Shown here in pieces: positions 54,501 through 63,361 of a DNA stretch of 64,000 bases. Source of the DNA: Kosakonia sp. BYX6 (GTDB taxonomy: Bacteria > Pseudomonadota > Gammaproteobacteria > Enterobacterales > Enterobacteriaceae); the NCBI RefSeq assembly GCF_038449125.1, contig NZ_CP151800.1:34406-98405 (forward strand). The letters are read 5' to 3'. A model generated the notes under the pieces. It worked only from the letters and a program-made list of their open reading frames with translations. It was not told the origin of the DNA and did no database searches. Every line of letters begins with the position of its first letter. Position 1 is the first letter of the stretch. The translations under genes and the position numbers were made by a program.

Positions 54501-55568
54501 TCATGTCCCCATCCGCTTCGCCACAAACCGTGAGATCGCCGGGCCGGTGATCAGCACCAGAATAAAACGCCCGGTCTGCATCGCCATCACAAATGAGATA
54601 TCAACCTGGCTCGACGAGGCGATAATCGCCACCGTATCGGCCCCGCCGGGGCTGGTGGCGAGGTAAGCGGTGAGCGGATCGATACCGGCGTATTTGACCA
54701 GTAAAAAAGCGAAACTGCAGCACACCGCAACCAGCGTCAGTACTGAGAGCAATACGCGCGGCAACGCGCGGGCGGCGTGCATTACAATCTCACGCGTAAA
54801 ACGCAGGCCGATGGTCCAACCGATCATCGCGTAAGAAAGTGCCAGCAACCACGGCGGCAACTCCAGCGTTAACAAACCGGTATCTTCAACGAGGATTCCC
54901 AGCGCTAAGGTGATGAGCATTGGCCCGGACGGCATTTTCACCCACTGTGCAATCAAATAACCTGCCGCAATGACCAGCAATGTTCCGGCGAATGATAACC
55001 CGCGTATTGGGCCAAAAAGTGTAAACGCTGCCACCGCGTGATCCGGGCTGTCCGCGCCCATCCAAATGCGCGTCACTAATACAGCAAGCAGCGCGACAAT
55101 CATTACCCGCAGATATTGCATGAAAGCGACAAGACGAACATCCGCGCCAAAACTTTCGGCCATTATCGTCATTGCCGCCGCCGCACCTGGCGAAGAGCCC
55201 CAAATAGCGGTGGAACCGGGGAAGACCTGTAATTTCGCCATAATCCAGCCGAGGATTGCGCTGGCGAAAATCACCGAAACAATACAGAGAATAAATACCG
55301 GCCAGTCGGCGGCAATCCTGCCAAATATCGAGGGTGGAATAGCATGCGCAATCATTGCGCCGACCACTGCCTGCGCGGCTCTGAAACATTTTTTACTGAT
55401 GATGACCGGGCGTTTGAAAATAGCGAGAACAATGCCGGAAAACATTGGGCCAAGCAGCAATGCGGCAGGAAGATGAACAAATTCCATCAATGCCACTAAA
55501 ACCACCGACAGCGCAATAAGCTGTAACCAGTGACAAAATGTGGGCGTGAATCTCGCCATTAGCGGCAC
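54501..55568 (-). CDS. AbrB-family membrane protein
   Basis: A protein of 355 residues with about ten membrane helices and the internal duplication of the AbrB (ammonia monooxygenase-like) membrane family: SSPGAAAAMTIMAESFGADV in the first half and TSPGGADTVAIIASSSQVDI in the second. Such proteins are putative transporters; E. coli AbrB was described as affecting aidB. A second ATG (55559) could be the true start. Its end lies 4 bases from the vapC end. Confidence 0.85.
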   Translation of the reverse strand: MPLMARFTPTFCHWLQLIALSVVLVALMEFVHLPAALLLGPMFSGIVLAIFKRPVIISKKCFRAAQAVVGAMIAHAIPPSIFGRIAADWPVFILCIVSVIFASAILGWIMAKLQVFPGSTAIWGSSPGAAAAMTIMAESFGADVRLVAFMQYLRVMIVALLAVLVTRIWMGADSPDHAVAAFTLFGPIRGLSFAGTLLVIAAGYLIAQWVKMPSGPMLITLALGILVEDTGLLTLELPPWLLALSYAMIGWTIGLRFTREIVMHAARALPRVLLSVLTLVAVCCSFAFLLVKYAGIDPLTAYLATSPGGADTVAIIASSSQVDISFVMAMQTGRFILVLITGPAISRFVAKRMGT

Positions 55569-55932
55569 CCCCTTTGCGCCGCAGCAACGGCGCTAAAACC
55601 CAGAAATGACATAACGCTTCCCGCAAAATAAAGAGTTGAAAAGCCAGGCATCGCTATCGACTGTAAGCGTTAACTTTCCGACCTGCAAATTTTCCTGGTG
55701 CCAATGTAAAGCGCTCTGCAATAAATCTGAGAAAAAATGGGCGAAATCAATATTTTTTAATATGAAACTTAACGTGATGATTAATATCTTTTTATAGGAA
55801 TTGAAATTTACCTTGGCATGAAAATTCCTAAACTATCTTCGATATCCTTGCCAGATACAAACCTGCTAGCTAATTTCTTATTACCTTCACTGTGACCGTG
55901 TTTGTTAGAGCACTAATCATATTATAACCAGT

Positions 55933-55953
55933 GCAATTAATTGATTTAATTGC
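55933..55953. promoter_or_regulatory. Palindrome in the eCIS promoter region
   Basis: GCAATTAA-TTGAT-TTAATTGC is a perfect 8-bp inverted repeat with a 5-base centre, 137 bases before the ops element. It is a candidate operator; the lack of a GC-rich stem argues against a terminator. Confidence 0.45.
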
Positions 55954-55992
55954 GCCCTAATGCTTTTTTCTCATTTTTTACTTCACATACAC

Positions 55993-56013
55993 CAGGCATG
56001 ATTCAGGCATGAT
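55993..56013 (+). repeat. Tandem CAGGCATGAT repeat
   Basis: CAGGCATGAT occurs twice with an 11-base period, about one helical turn, 57 bases before the ops element. It may bind a regulator on one DNA face. Confidence 0.4.
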
Positions 56014-56030
56014 CTCGGGCTTATTTTTCT

Positions 56031-56153
56031 TGAAACGAACATCGAATCATTCTTTGGCGGTTAGCTATGGGCGGTAGCGTGCCTGTTTCTAAGCAGGGGT
56101 GTTTTTAATATCGCTCCGCTATAAATGAAAGAATGACTCGATGTCGGTTTTAC
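56031..56153 (+). promoter_or_regulatory. Long inverted repeat enclosing the ops element
   Basis: The arms 56031-56055 and 56129-56153 are reverse complements at 21 of 25 positions, with one further position able to pair as G-U in RNA and three mismatches. The inner 15 bases (ATCGAaTCATTCTTT and its mirror) match at 14. The loop of about 72 bases holds the ops element. In the mRNA leader this would be a long stem that presents ops near its tip. Confidence 0.65.
56070..56081 (+). promoter_or_regulatory. ops element for RfaH-family antitermination
   Basis: GGCGGTAGCGTG is an exact 12-base ops sequence, preceded by GGTTAGCTATG as in JUMPstart elements. It lies 132 bases before the first eCIS gene. 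RfaH binds the paused polymerase here and suppresses termination over long operons; in Serratia the RfaH-like AnfA1 controls the afp cluster. Confidence 0.88.
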
Positions 56154-56212
56154 CGGCATACGCTGCGCGCTGTTCATCTGCGCATGAGAATTGACTTAGA
56201 AGGAAAATAGAT

Positions 56213-56665
56213 ATGGCTACCACTCCAGAAGATATCGCAAGCTTGTATCCGATTCCCACTTATCGCTTTATCGTTGCGCTTGGCGATGACCAGGTTCCTT
56301 TCTCCAGTGCCTCCGGGCTGGATATTAATTACGACACCATTGAATACCGCGACGGTATTGGTAACTGGTTTAAAATGCCAGGGCAACGGCAATCCGTCAC
56401 GATTACCCTTTCTCAGGGAATATTCCCCGGACAAAACGCGCTTTACGAATGGATTAATTCCATTCAATACAATCGTGTAGAGAAAAAAGATATTTTAATT
56501 AGCCTGACTAATGACGCCGGGACAGAAGTCTTAATTAGTTGGGGAGTGTCGAATGCCTTTCCGACGGCGCTGTCATCTCCTTCGTTTGATGCCACCAGTA
56601 ATGAAGTTGCTGTTCAGCAACTTACGCTGATGGCTGACCGAGTGACCTTGCAGGCGGGCAGTTAA
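56213..56665 (+). CDS. afp1: eCIS inner tube protein (Afp1-like)
   Basis: A protein of 150 residues of the T4 gp19-like tail-tube family. It forms hexameric rings of the inner tube. Typical features are YRFIVALGDDQVPFSSASGL near the N-terminus, the YRDGIGNWFKMPGQRQSVTI middle and the VAVQQLTLMADRVTLQ end. Its length fits Afp1/Pvc1 (about 150). It is the first gene of the cluster, after AAGGAAAA. Confidence 0.9.
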   Translation: MATTPEDIASLYPIPTYRFIVALGDDQVPFSSASGLDINYDTIEYRDGIGNWFKMPGQRQSVTITLSQGIFPGQNALYEWINSIQYNRVEKKDILISLTNDAGTEVLISWGVSNAFPTALSSPSFDATSNEVAVQQLTLMADRVTLQAGS

Positions 56666-56680
56666 CACAGGAGTTGACGT

Positions 56681-57757
56681 ATGGCGACCACCACCAGTTA
56701 TCCCGGTGTTTATCTTAGCGAAGAGGCGGTGTCCAACTTTGTCGTGTCGTCTGCGGCCACCGCCGTGCCAGCGTTTGCGTTTCGGAAATATGCATGGGAA
56801 CCTTCACATGATGGGAACATTTTCGTTTTCAATAACTGGGCTGAATTTCTCAAAGGCCAACATGGGAATGAGGGAGAATTCACGTATGCTGTTTCCATAA
56901 AGCTATGGTTTATGAATGGCGGCGGTAAGTGTTATCTGTTCCAAAAAAGTTACCTGGATGAATTATTGAATAAGTACGATGACATTACCTTAGTCGTCGC
57001 TGCGGGCACTGAAACCGATATATTTAATCAGATCACCAATTTCTCAAATCGAAGTGGTTATCAGGTTTTTCATTTGCTCGACTCGGCAAATTCGAAAATT
57101 GGCCCGGCGGATACGCAAAGCACCATTATGACGAATTATCCCGTTCTGGCGAATGCGGCAGTTTTTTATCCCTGGGGAAAATCTCAATTAGGGAATGATA
57201 TTCCGCCCAGCGCCATGGCCGCAGCGGCAATTGCGCAAGCTGACAGCACACTCGGTGTCTGGAAAGCGCCTGCTAATTTGATAATCAATGGTGTGGCTTC
57301 GCTGAAATATCCGGTCAGTGATGACTTGCAAGGACGATTTAATCAGGGTAAAGCGCTGAATATGTTTCGTGAATATCCAGGTTCTGGCGTTATTTTATGG
57401 GGTGCCAGAACACTGGAAGACAGTGATAATTGGCGGTACATCCCCGTGCGTCGCTTATTTAATATGATTGAAACGGATGTTCGTCGGTCGTTAAATAAAG
57501 TGGTATTTGAAACGAATAATCCACCTACCTGGCAGCGCGTTAAATCTGCATTAAATAATTATCTCTACAGTTTGTGGCAGCAAGGGGCTTTGGTGGGAAA
57601 TAGCCCGCAAGAAGCCTGGTTCGTTGAAGTGGGTAAAGGCATCACGATGACTGAAGGGGATATTAATCAGGGTAAGCTTATTATCAACCTTGGTCTGGCA
57701 GCCGTGCGTCCCGCTGAATTTATCCTCCTGCAATTCTCCCAAGATATTGCTCAATAA
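56681..57757 (+). CDS. afp2: eCIS sheath protein (Afp2-like)
   Basis: A protein of 358 residues, the contractile sheath family. It begins TSYPGVYLSEEAVSNFVVSS, the N-terminal linker strand that ties sheath rings together, and ends in the conserved VWKAPAN, RYIPVRRLFNMIE and GKGITMTEGDINQGKLIINL blocks, the C-terminal domain that hooks neighbours. It lacks the variable outer domain of the next sheath. Length fits Afp2. It lies 15 bases after afp1. Confidence 0.92.
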   Translation: MATTTSYPGVYLSEEAVSNFVVSSAATAVPAFAFRKYAWEPSHDGNIFVFNNWAEFLKGQHGNEGEFTYAVSIKLWFMNGGGKCYLFQKSYLDELLNKYDDITLVVAAGTETDIFNQITNFSNRSGYQVFHLLDSANSKIGPADTQSTIMTNYPVLANAAVFYPWGKSQLGNDIPPSAMAAAAIAQADSTLGVWKAPANLIINGVASLKYPVSDDLQGRFNQGKALNMFREYPGSGVILWGARTLEDSDNWRYIPVRRLFNMIETDVRRSLNKVVFETNNPPTWQRVKSALNNYLYSLWQQGALVGNSPQEAWFVEVGKGITMTEGDINQGKLIINLGLAAVRPAEFILLQFSQDIAQ

Positions 57758-57774
57758 TTTACAGGAACAAAATT

Positions 57775-59205
57775 ATGTCAATCGAAACCATTGTCCCCGG
57801 TGTGTATATCGAAGAAGATGCCACCCCCGCGCTCTCCGTCAGCCTGGGGGCGACCGCGGTGCCACTCTTTGTCGGCAATTTTACACCCCTCACCAGCAAT
57901 AGCAGCATTTCGGGTAAGGTTGTTCGCATCGCCGGCTGGTTGGATTTTACACAACTCTTTACCGTCAATAGCTCCGGGTATTCCGGCTCGGTGAAATTCA
58001 TCTCTACTCCCCCTGCCGCGAGTAGTACATCGGCTGAAGTACCCGCTGAGGGTTCGGGAACCGACACTGGCACAGAAACAGATGGTGCCTCTGCGACGTC
58101 AGCGGCGGCAGATGATGAGGATTCGGGCGCTTATACATACCGGATCGATGAACCTGAAATCACCTCGACAACCGCGACGCTGGCATTGCAACTCTACTTT
58201 CAGAATGGTGGCAACCCTTGCTATGTTTATGCCCTTGCAGACGCCACCGCCGGCGAGGATCTCGACGCTCTGCTTCCGGCGATGGAAGAAGTTGATGACA
58301 TCACCTTACTGGTGGCGCTGGACGCGGATGGCACTTATCGTGAAGCGGTCTACGGTGCTGTCGCCAGCGCGCTGGGGCAAAGCAAAGGTTATTTTCTGAT
58401 TGCCGACAGCGCAGACGGCGCAGTACCCGCTTCCGTGAAAGGAACGAGCCACGTAGGGGTTTATTACCCCTCGCTCAACGTGACACCGGGTAAACTCAGT
58501 GAAAGGGATGTCACCGTCACAGACTATCTTGACGCAAGCAACCCAACAAACTCGGTGATTAAGACCCTTGCGGATCTGCGTGTAGTAAATGCGGAGCAAG
58601 CAAATAAAGTGGTTGAAACGCTGACCCCCCTCATTCCGACAGTGATCAATGTCCCTCCCTCTGCGGCGATTGCCGGTATCTACTGCAAAACTGACCGCGA
58701 GCGCGGTGTGTGGAAAGCGCCGGCCAATGTGATTCTCAATGGTGTGTCGGACGTCAGCGTGCGCGTCTCCGATGATAAACAGGGGACGATGAACGAAGAC
58801 GGGGTGAATGTTATCCGCTACTTCAGCGATCGCGGCGTGGTGGTTTGGGGTGCCCGTACCCAGCAGAACGACGATAACTGGCGCTATATCCCGGTGCGTC
58901 GGCTGTTTGATACCGCCGAGCGCGATATCAAAAAAGCGATGCGACCGGTGGTTTTCGAGCCGAACAGCGCCCCGACCTGGACACGCGTCTGGGCGGCCAT
59001 CGACAGCTATTTGTATGGCATCTGGCAAAAAGGCGGTCTGGCGGGAAACAGCCCGGAAGAAGCCTATTTTGTGCGCATTGGTAAAGGGATAACCATGACC
59101 GAAGAAGATATCAACCAGGGCAAGATGATTGTTCAGGTTGGGATGGCTGCCGTGCGTCCTGCGGAATTCATCATTCTGCAATTTACACAAAATATGGCGC
59201 AGTAA
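57775..59205 (+). CDS. afp3: eCIS sheath protein with variable outer domain (Afp3-like)
   Basis: A protein of 476 residues, the second sheath. The N-terminal VPGVYIEEDATPALSVSLGA and the C-terminal RYIPVRRLFDTAERDIKKAM, GITMTEEDINQGKMIVQ match Afp2 and the other sheaths. Residues about 82-120 are a low-complexity stretch of Thr, Ser, Ala, Asp and Glu not present in the first sheath, and probably lie on the particle surface. Length is near the known Afp3. Confidence 0.92.
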   Translation: MSIETIVPGVYIEEDATPALSVSLGATAVPLFVGNFTPLTSNSSISGKVVRIAGWLDFTQLFTVNSSGYSGSVKFISTPPAASSTSAEVPAEGSGTDTGTETDGASATSAAADDEDSGAYTYRIDEPEITSTTATLALQLYFQNGGNPCYVYALADATAGEDLDALLPAMEEVDDITLLVALDADGTYREAVYGAVASALGQSKGYFLIADSADGAVPASVKGTSHVGVYYPSLNVTPGKLSERDVTVTDYLDASNPTNSVIKTLADLRVVNAEQANKVVETLTPLIPTVINVPPSAAIAGIYCKTDRERGVWKAPANVILNGVSDVSVRVSDDKQGTMNEDGVNVIRYFSDRGVVVWGARTQQNDDNWRYIPVRRLFDTAERDIKKAMRPVVFEPNSAPTWTRVWAAIDSYLYGIWQKGGLAGNSPEEAYFVRIGKGITMTEEDINQGKMIVQVGMAAVRPAEFIILQFTQNMAQ

Positions 59206-59250
59206 CGCGCTGGCTACTGCTCTATTTCCCGCACAAAAGGAGCCATTCTG

Positions 59251-60459
59251 ATGGCAATGGTACTCCCGAGGGTATCGGTTGGCGGTACCCTTTTAACGGC
59301 CGAATCTTCTGATGATCCGGTGACAATACCGCTCTTTATCGGCTACACCGCGAAGGTGGAAAAAAGCGGGTTGCCTGTCAGCATCTCTTCACTCGCCGAA
59401 GCGAGCGCAGTCTGGGGTGATACCGGCACAATGGCCTGGTCTTTACGTCACTTCTTCGACAACGGAGGACGGCTTTGTTATGTCCTTTCGCTCGGCGACA
59501 CGGCGCAGTGGAGCAGCGCCGCCGACAGATTAGACGCGCTGGTGGCGGCGTTACAGACACCGGAAGTGATGTCGGCGGTGATTGAAGATAACCATACCGG
59601 GTTGCTTCTGGCGCCTGAACTCAGTGAGTTGAACGACATCGAAACGGATACCGTCGATCTCTGGTATCAGGGATGGCAGGCGCTGCTGGAGCTGGCGGTG
59701 TATGAACGCCGTTTCGCGCTACTGGAGCTGCCCGAAGTCCCGGGAACCGCCGTTAAGCTGGCGCAGATGTCATTTTCCGCAGACTACTGCCGCAACGCTG
59801 CGGCATGGTGGCCGCGTCTTGAAACCAGCTATGCCGATGATCTCGACAGCACCATCAGCCATCGGTTGCTTTCAGCGTTGCCAGCGGTGGCGGCGGCGAT
59901 TCAACGCAGCGCGAAAGCGTATGGCGTCTGGAAAGCGCCCGCCAATATCGCCCTGACCAAAACCATTCGCCCGACCAATGACGCGGCGTTGTCGCAGACC
60001 CTGTTTACCCAGACAGGCGTCTATGCGAACCCGATCTGTAGTTTTCCCGGTAAAGGCGTCTATTTATGGGGCTGCCGCACATTGCTGAACGATGCCGGCT
60101 CGCCCTGGCGCTTTATCCAGATTCGCTTGCTGGTCAACAGCATCGAAAACCGACTGAAATTTATTGCCCGTGCATTTGTGTTTGAACCGAATAATGCGCT
60201 GACGTGGATGAAGCTGAAAGGGCAAATCTGGTCCTGGCTGCGCCAGCAATGGCTCGCCGGCGCGTTTTACGGCACTCAGGAGGAAGACGCGTTCAGTGTC
60301 GCCGTTGGGCTGGATGAAACCATGACGGCGGACGATCTCAGCGCGGGGAAAATGATCGTCAACATTCAACTGGCGTTACTCGCCCCCGCTGAGTTTATCG
60401 ATCTGACGATCACGCTGGATGCTCGCGCCAGCGCCACACAATTTGAGGAGAGCGCATGA
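59251..60459 (+). CDS. afp4: eCIS sheath protein (Afp4-like)
   Basis: A protein of 402 residues, the most divergent sheath. It keeps the N-terminal linker form (VLPRVSVGGTLLTAESSDDP), VWKAPANIAL, the WRFIQIRLLVNSIENRLKFI helix and the end MIVNIQLALLAPAEFIDLTI. Third sheaths of this kind sit at the base of the particle in Afp and PVC. Its stop overlaps the second tube gene by 4 bases. Confidence 0.9.
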   Translation: MAMVLPRVSVGGTLLTAESSDDPVTIPLFIGYTAKVEKSGLPVSISSLAEASAVWGDTGTMAWSLRHFFDNGGRLCYVLSLGDTAQWSSAADRLDALVAALQTPEVMSAVIEDNHTGLLLAPELSELNDIETDTVDLWYQGWQALLELAVYERRFALLELPEVPGTAVKLAQMSFSADYCRNAAAWWPRLETSYADDLDSTISHRLLSALPAVAAAIQRSAKAYGVWKAPANIALTKTIRPTNDAALSQTLFTQTGVYANPICSFPGKGVYLWGCRTLLNDAGSPWRFIQIRLLVNSIENRLKFIARAFVFEPNNALTWMKLKGQIWSWLRQQWLAGAFYGTQEEDAFSVAVGLDETMTADDLSAGKMIVNIQLALLAPAEFIDLTITLDARASATQFEESA

Positions 60460-60914
60460 TGGAAAACCTACCGGCTGTCTCTCACCGATTTATGGTTAAT
60501 TTCCTTTTTAACTACATTCCCAGCCCGCTGGATATCGCCTTTCAACGCGTCTCCGGCCTGGGGCGTGAACTGTCTGTCACCCAGCATCGTGAAGGGGGTG
60601 AAAACGCCCAAAATATCTGGCTGGCGGACAAGGTTGAACACGGTTCATTAGTGCTGGAGCGCGGCGTGATGATGCTTTCTCCGCTCACGCTGCAATTCGA
60701 CCGCGTGTTACGTCGGGAAAGTACGGCCTGGGCCAACGTCGTCATTATGTTGCTGGATCACAACATGCTGTTGCCCGTGACGGTCTGGACCATCAGCAAT
60801 GCGCTGCCGGTGAGTTGGCGTATGGGCGATCTGGATGCCAACAGTAACTCGATATTGATCAACACGCTTGAGCTTCGTTATCAGGATATGCGGGTACTGG
60901 GGACCAAACTATGA
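60456..60914 (+). CDS. afp5: eCIS second tube protein (Afp5-like)
   Basis: A protein of 152 residues, gp19-like. The pattern HRFMVNFLFNYIPSPLDIAF, QRVSGLGRELSVTQHREGGE and LVLERGVMMLSPLTLQFDRV marks the tube-initiator form found next to the baseplate. The ATG at 60456 has a second Met codon beside it. It overlaps afp4 and afp6 by 4 bases each. Confidence 0.9.
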   Translation: MMENLPAVSHRFMVNFLFNYIPSPLDIAFQRVSGLGRELSVTQHREGGENAQNIWLADKVEHGSLVLERGVMMLSPLTLQFDRVLRRESTAWANVVIMLLDHNMLLPVTVWTISNALPVSWRMGDLDANSNSILINTLELRYQDMRVLGTKL

Positions 60915-61081
60915 CCATTGAAATCAATGAGCTCATTATCGAGGCGCACATCACCGACTCGCCGCCAGCCGACACCGGGCCGCGGTTTTCGCCGGTATCG
61001 GGCGCGTTAGACGAAGAGTATCTGATTGAAAAACTCAAACAGGAAATCGTTGAATACCTGATTGAACGGGAGTTGCTATGA
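60911..61081 (+). CDS. afp6: Small eCIS protein of DUF5908 type (Afp6-like)
   Basis: A protein of 56 residues, too short for most gene finders. It reads MTIEINELIIEAHITDS, a Pro-rich middle, then an acidic helix EKLKQEIVEYLIERELL. In Afp and PVC clusters a protein of this size and pattern always lies between the second tube and the LysM protein. Function unknown, perhaps an assembly factor. It overlaps both neighbours by ATGA. Confidence 0.85.
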   Translation: MTIEINELIIEAHITDSPPADTGPRFSPVSGALDEEYLIEKLKQEIVEYLIERELL

Positions 61082-61770
61082 GCTTACTCGACCGAAGCCT
61101 CGCAAAACTGACGATCTCCGCCTGGAAAGATCGCGAGGGGAAAATCCCCGCCGGGAAAATGCAGGTGATGTACAACCCGGAAAGTATCCAGCTCGATTAT
61201 CAAACGCGCTACAGCACGGAGGAGACAATTAATAAATCCGTGCAGACTAATCGCTATGTGATTTCGGAGCCCTCCGGGCTTGGGTTGAACCTGTTATTCG
61301 ATGCCGACTTACCGGGCAATAGCACCTCCATTGAAAGCCAAATGGAGATGCTGAAATTTCTCTGCGCGGTAGATGCCTCGACCGATACGCCCCATTTCCT
61401 GCAAATCACCTGGGGCAATATGCGTTGGGAAAATAAAGGGTATTTCGCCGGACGTGCCAGTGAATTATCGATTAATTACACCCTGTTCGATCGCAACGCG
61501 GCGCCGCTGCGCGCCACGGCGCGTCTCTTGCTGGTGGCGGATGCCAGTATCGTGATTCAAAACGCGGAGAAACAGTTACTGTCGCCAACCAGTACGCTGC
61601 TCAATATCGCCGATAAAGCCACTCTCGCGTTGATGGCAGTAAGCGCCGCCGCATCGCTCGCCGCGAATATCGATTACCTCTCCCTTGCCTGGCAAAACGA
61701 TATGGATAACCTGGACGACTTCAGCATCGGCGGCAGTTTGCTGGTACAAACGGGGGCGGGCAATGAATGA
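61078..61770 (+). CDS. afp7: eCIS tube-baseplate adaptor (Afp7-like, CIS tube protein)
   Basis: A protein of 230 residues. It opens with the conserved MQVMYNPESIQLDYQTRYS of the CIS tube/gp53-like adaptors and has the LQITWGNMRWENKGYFAGRA strand pair. In Afp it joins tube and spike. A C-terminal LysM domain is usual in some relatives but is not evident here. Its end overlaps afp8 by 8 bases. Confidence 0.87.
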   Translation: MSLLDRSLAKLTISAWKDREGKIPAGKMQVMYNPESIQLDYQTRYSTEETINKSVQTNRYVISEPSGLGLNLLFDADLPGNSTSIESQMEMLKFLCAVDASTDTPHFLQITWGNMRWENKGYFAGRASELSINYTLFDRNAAPLRATARLLLVADASIVIQNAEKQLLSPTSTLLNIADKATLALMAVSAAASLAANIDYLSLAWQNDMDNLDDFSIGGSLLVQTGAGNE

Positions 61771-63340
61771 CATCGCGTTGAAAATTGGCAATCAAACCAG
61801 CTCGCTGGGTATCCGTTGGCTGCGCGTGTTGCAGCAAATCAACGAAATACCTGCCGCCCGGCTGGAGTTGATTTTGCCCACCGACAATAACGACACCAGC
61901 GATACCGCCCTGGCAACGGAAGTCGGCCGCCTCTCGCCTGGCGTCAGCATCGAAATTAGCCTCGACAAAGTCGCGCTGTTCACCGGTTTTTTAACCCAGA
62001 AAAAAGTGCAACTTCGTGGGGCGCAGCGGGTAATAAAAATTGAAGCGCGCCATGCATTACAAAAGCTGGCGTGGCCGCCGCGCAGCGACCTTTATCGCCA
62101 ACAAACCGATCGGGCGATCCTGACCTCGCTGTTTAACAAGGCCTCGGTGAAAACCACCGTCAATGTCGACGCAAAATTAACGGCGGTTCATGAGCAGATG
62201 GTGCAATACCGTGTCAGCGACTGGAATTTTATCTGCCGACGCATGAAAGCCTCCAACTGCTGGCTGGTACCGGACGCCGCCAGCAATGCCGTGACGGTGA
62301 AGGCGCTGAAAGTCCCCGCCTCGGCGGCGCTCACCTTTAAGCAGTATGACGAGAAAGAAAAATATGCCCTGTATGAGCTGGATCTCAGTTTCGACAACCG
62401 CTTTGTTCTCGATACCCTGGCAATACAGGGCTGGGATGTGAGTGAGCAGTCGCTCAATACACCGCAGTTGGCAAAAAACGACGCTTTTGTCCCCTGGAAA
62501 CCCGCCGCAAGTGCAGCCACTTCGCCGCAAAGCGGCGGCACCCATGATTACAAGCTGGCATTTAGCTACTTCCCGGAGAACGACCTGAGCACGTTATCGC
62601 GTTCATGGGTGAATTATCACCAGATGAGCGGTGCGCAGGGATCGCTGGTGATGGAAGGTTCGCGCAGCATTGCGCCCGGCGACAGTATTGCGCTGGATGA
62701 TTTTGGTGCCGGGCTGGACGGCACGGCGCTGGTTTCTGGGGTGGAACAGATAATTGATACCGAAAATGGATGGCGCACCCGGTTGCTGATCGGCATGCCT
62801 GTCAGCCAGATGGAGGCTGATATCACCGGCACGTTGCATATCGGCACGGTCGCTGATTACAACCCCGACCCGCAAAATATCGAGCGTATTCCAGTGGTTA
62901 TTCCGGCGCTGAATGTCGCGGGGGAATACCTGTTTGCCCGCTTGGGTAAACCGTATGCCAGTAAAGCGAGCGGTTTCTGTTTTTACCCGGAGCCTGGCGA
63001 TGAAGTGGTATTGGGGTTTATTGAAGGCGCGTACTGCTACCCGGTCATTCTCGGTTCAATGCACAACCCGAAAAATAAATCGCCGTTTGCTCCTGATAAA
63101 AAGAACAACCAAAAAGCCCTGGTGGTGAACAAAAACAACATTACGCAGCAGTTCTTGATCGATCTGGATGCGAAAACGTTAACGCTGTCGGCGGATAACG
63201 GCAGCAAAGTGGTGGTGGACGCCAATACGCAACTACAAGTCAATGCTCAGGATATGACCTGGCAGGCCGCCAACAAATTTACGATCAACGGCAAATCGCA
63301 AGTGGAAATCATCAGTGCCAGCATCAACATGAAAAATTAA
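61763..63340 (+). CDS. afp8: eCIS spike protein, VgrG/gpV-like (Afp8-like)
   Basis: A protein of 525 residues from the ATG at 61763. The N-terminal half has the gp27-like barrel (LYRQQTDRAILTSLFNKASV), the middle an OB-fold gp5-like part (RIPVVIPALNVAGEYLFARL, FCFYPEPGDEVVLGFIEGAY) and the end a beta-helix-like needle with repeated strands. It is the trimeric central spike. The open frame upstream to 61685 overlaps afp7 and is not coding. Confidence 0.9.
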   Translation: MNDIALKIGNQTSSLGIRWLRVLQQINEIPAARLELILPTDNNDTSDTALATEVGRLSPGVSIEISLDKVALFTGFLTQKKVQLRGAQRVIKIEARHALQKLAWPPRSDLYRQQTDRAILTSLFNKASVKTTVNVDAKLTAVHEQMVQYRVSDWNFICRRMKASNCWLVPDAASNAVTVKALKVPASAALTFKQYDEKEKYALYELDLSFDNRFVLDTLAIQGWDVSEQSLNTPQLAKNDAFVPWKPAASAATSPQSGGTHDYKLAFSYFPENDLSTLSRSWVNYHQMSGAQGSLVMEGSRSIAPGDSIALDDFGAGLDGTALVSGVEQIIDTENGWRTRLLIGMPVSQMEADITGTLHIGTVADYNPDPQNIERIPVVIPALNVAGEYLFARLGKPYASKASGFCFYPEPGDEVVLGFIEGAYCYPVILGSMHNPKNKSPFAPDKKNNQKALVVNKNNITQQFLIDLDAKTLTLSADNGSKVVVDANTQLQVNAQDMTWQAANKFTINGKSQVEIISASINMKN

Positions 63341-63361
63341 CCATTGGGCTTTGGAGGAACG

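Larger units (their letters stand above)
55569..56212. other. AT-rich leader and promoter region of the eCIS operon
   Basis: This gap of 644 bases without a gene is markedly AT-rich from about 55730 to 56040. It contains a palindrome (55933-55953), a tandem repeat with an 11-base period (55993-56013), a 25-nt inverted repeat and an ops element. A weak promoter pair TTGTTA (55902) and TATAAC (55923) is spaced only 15 bases. Such base composition suggests H-NS silencing. Confidence 0.6.

Noticed and set aside
56083-56107. Terminator directly after ops (CCTG...CAGG then GGTGTTTTT)
   Set aside because: The stem has only four pairs and is separated from the T run, too weak to call without a folding calculation.
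56031-56153. Invertible promoter segment
   Set aside because: The arms have three clear mismatches and there is no invertase gene nearby, so an RNA or protein-binding structure is more likely.
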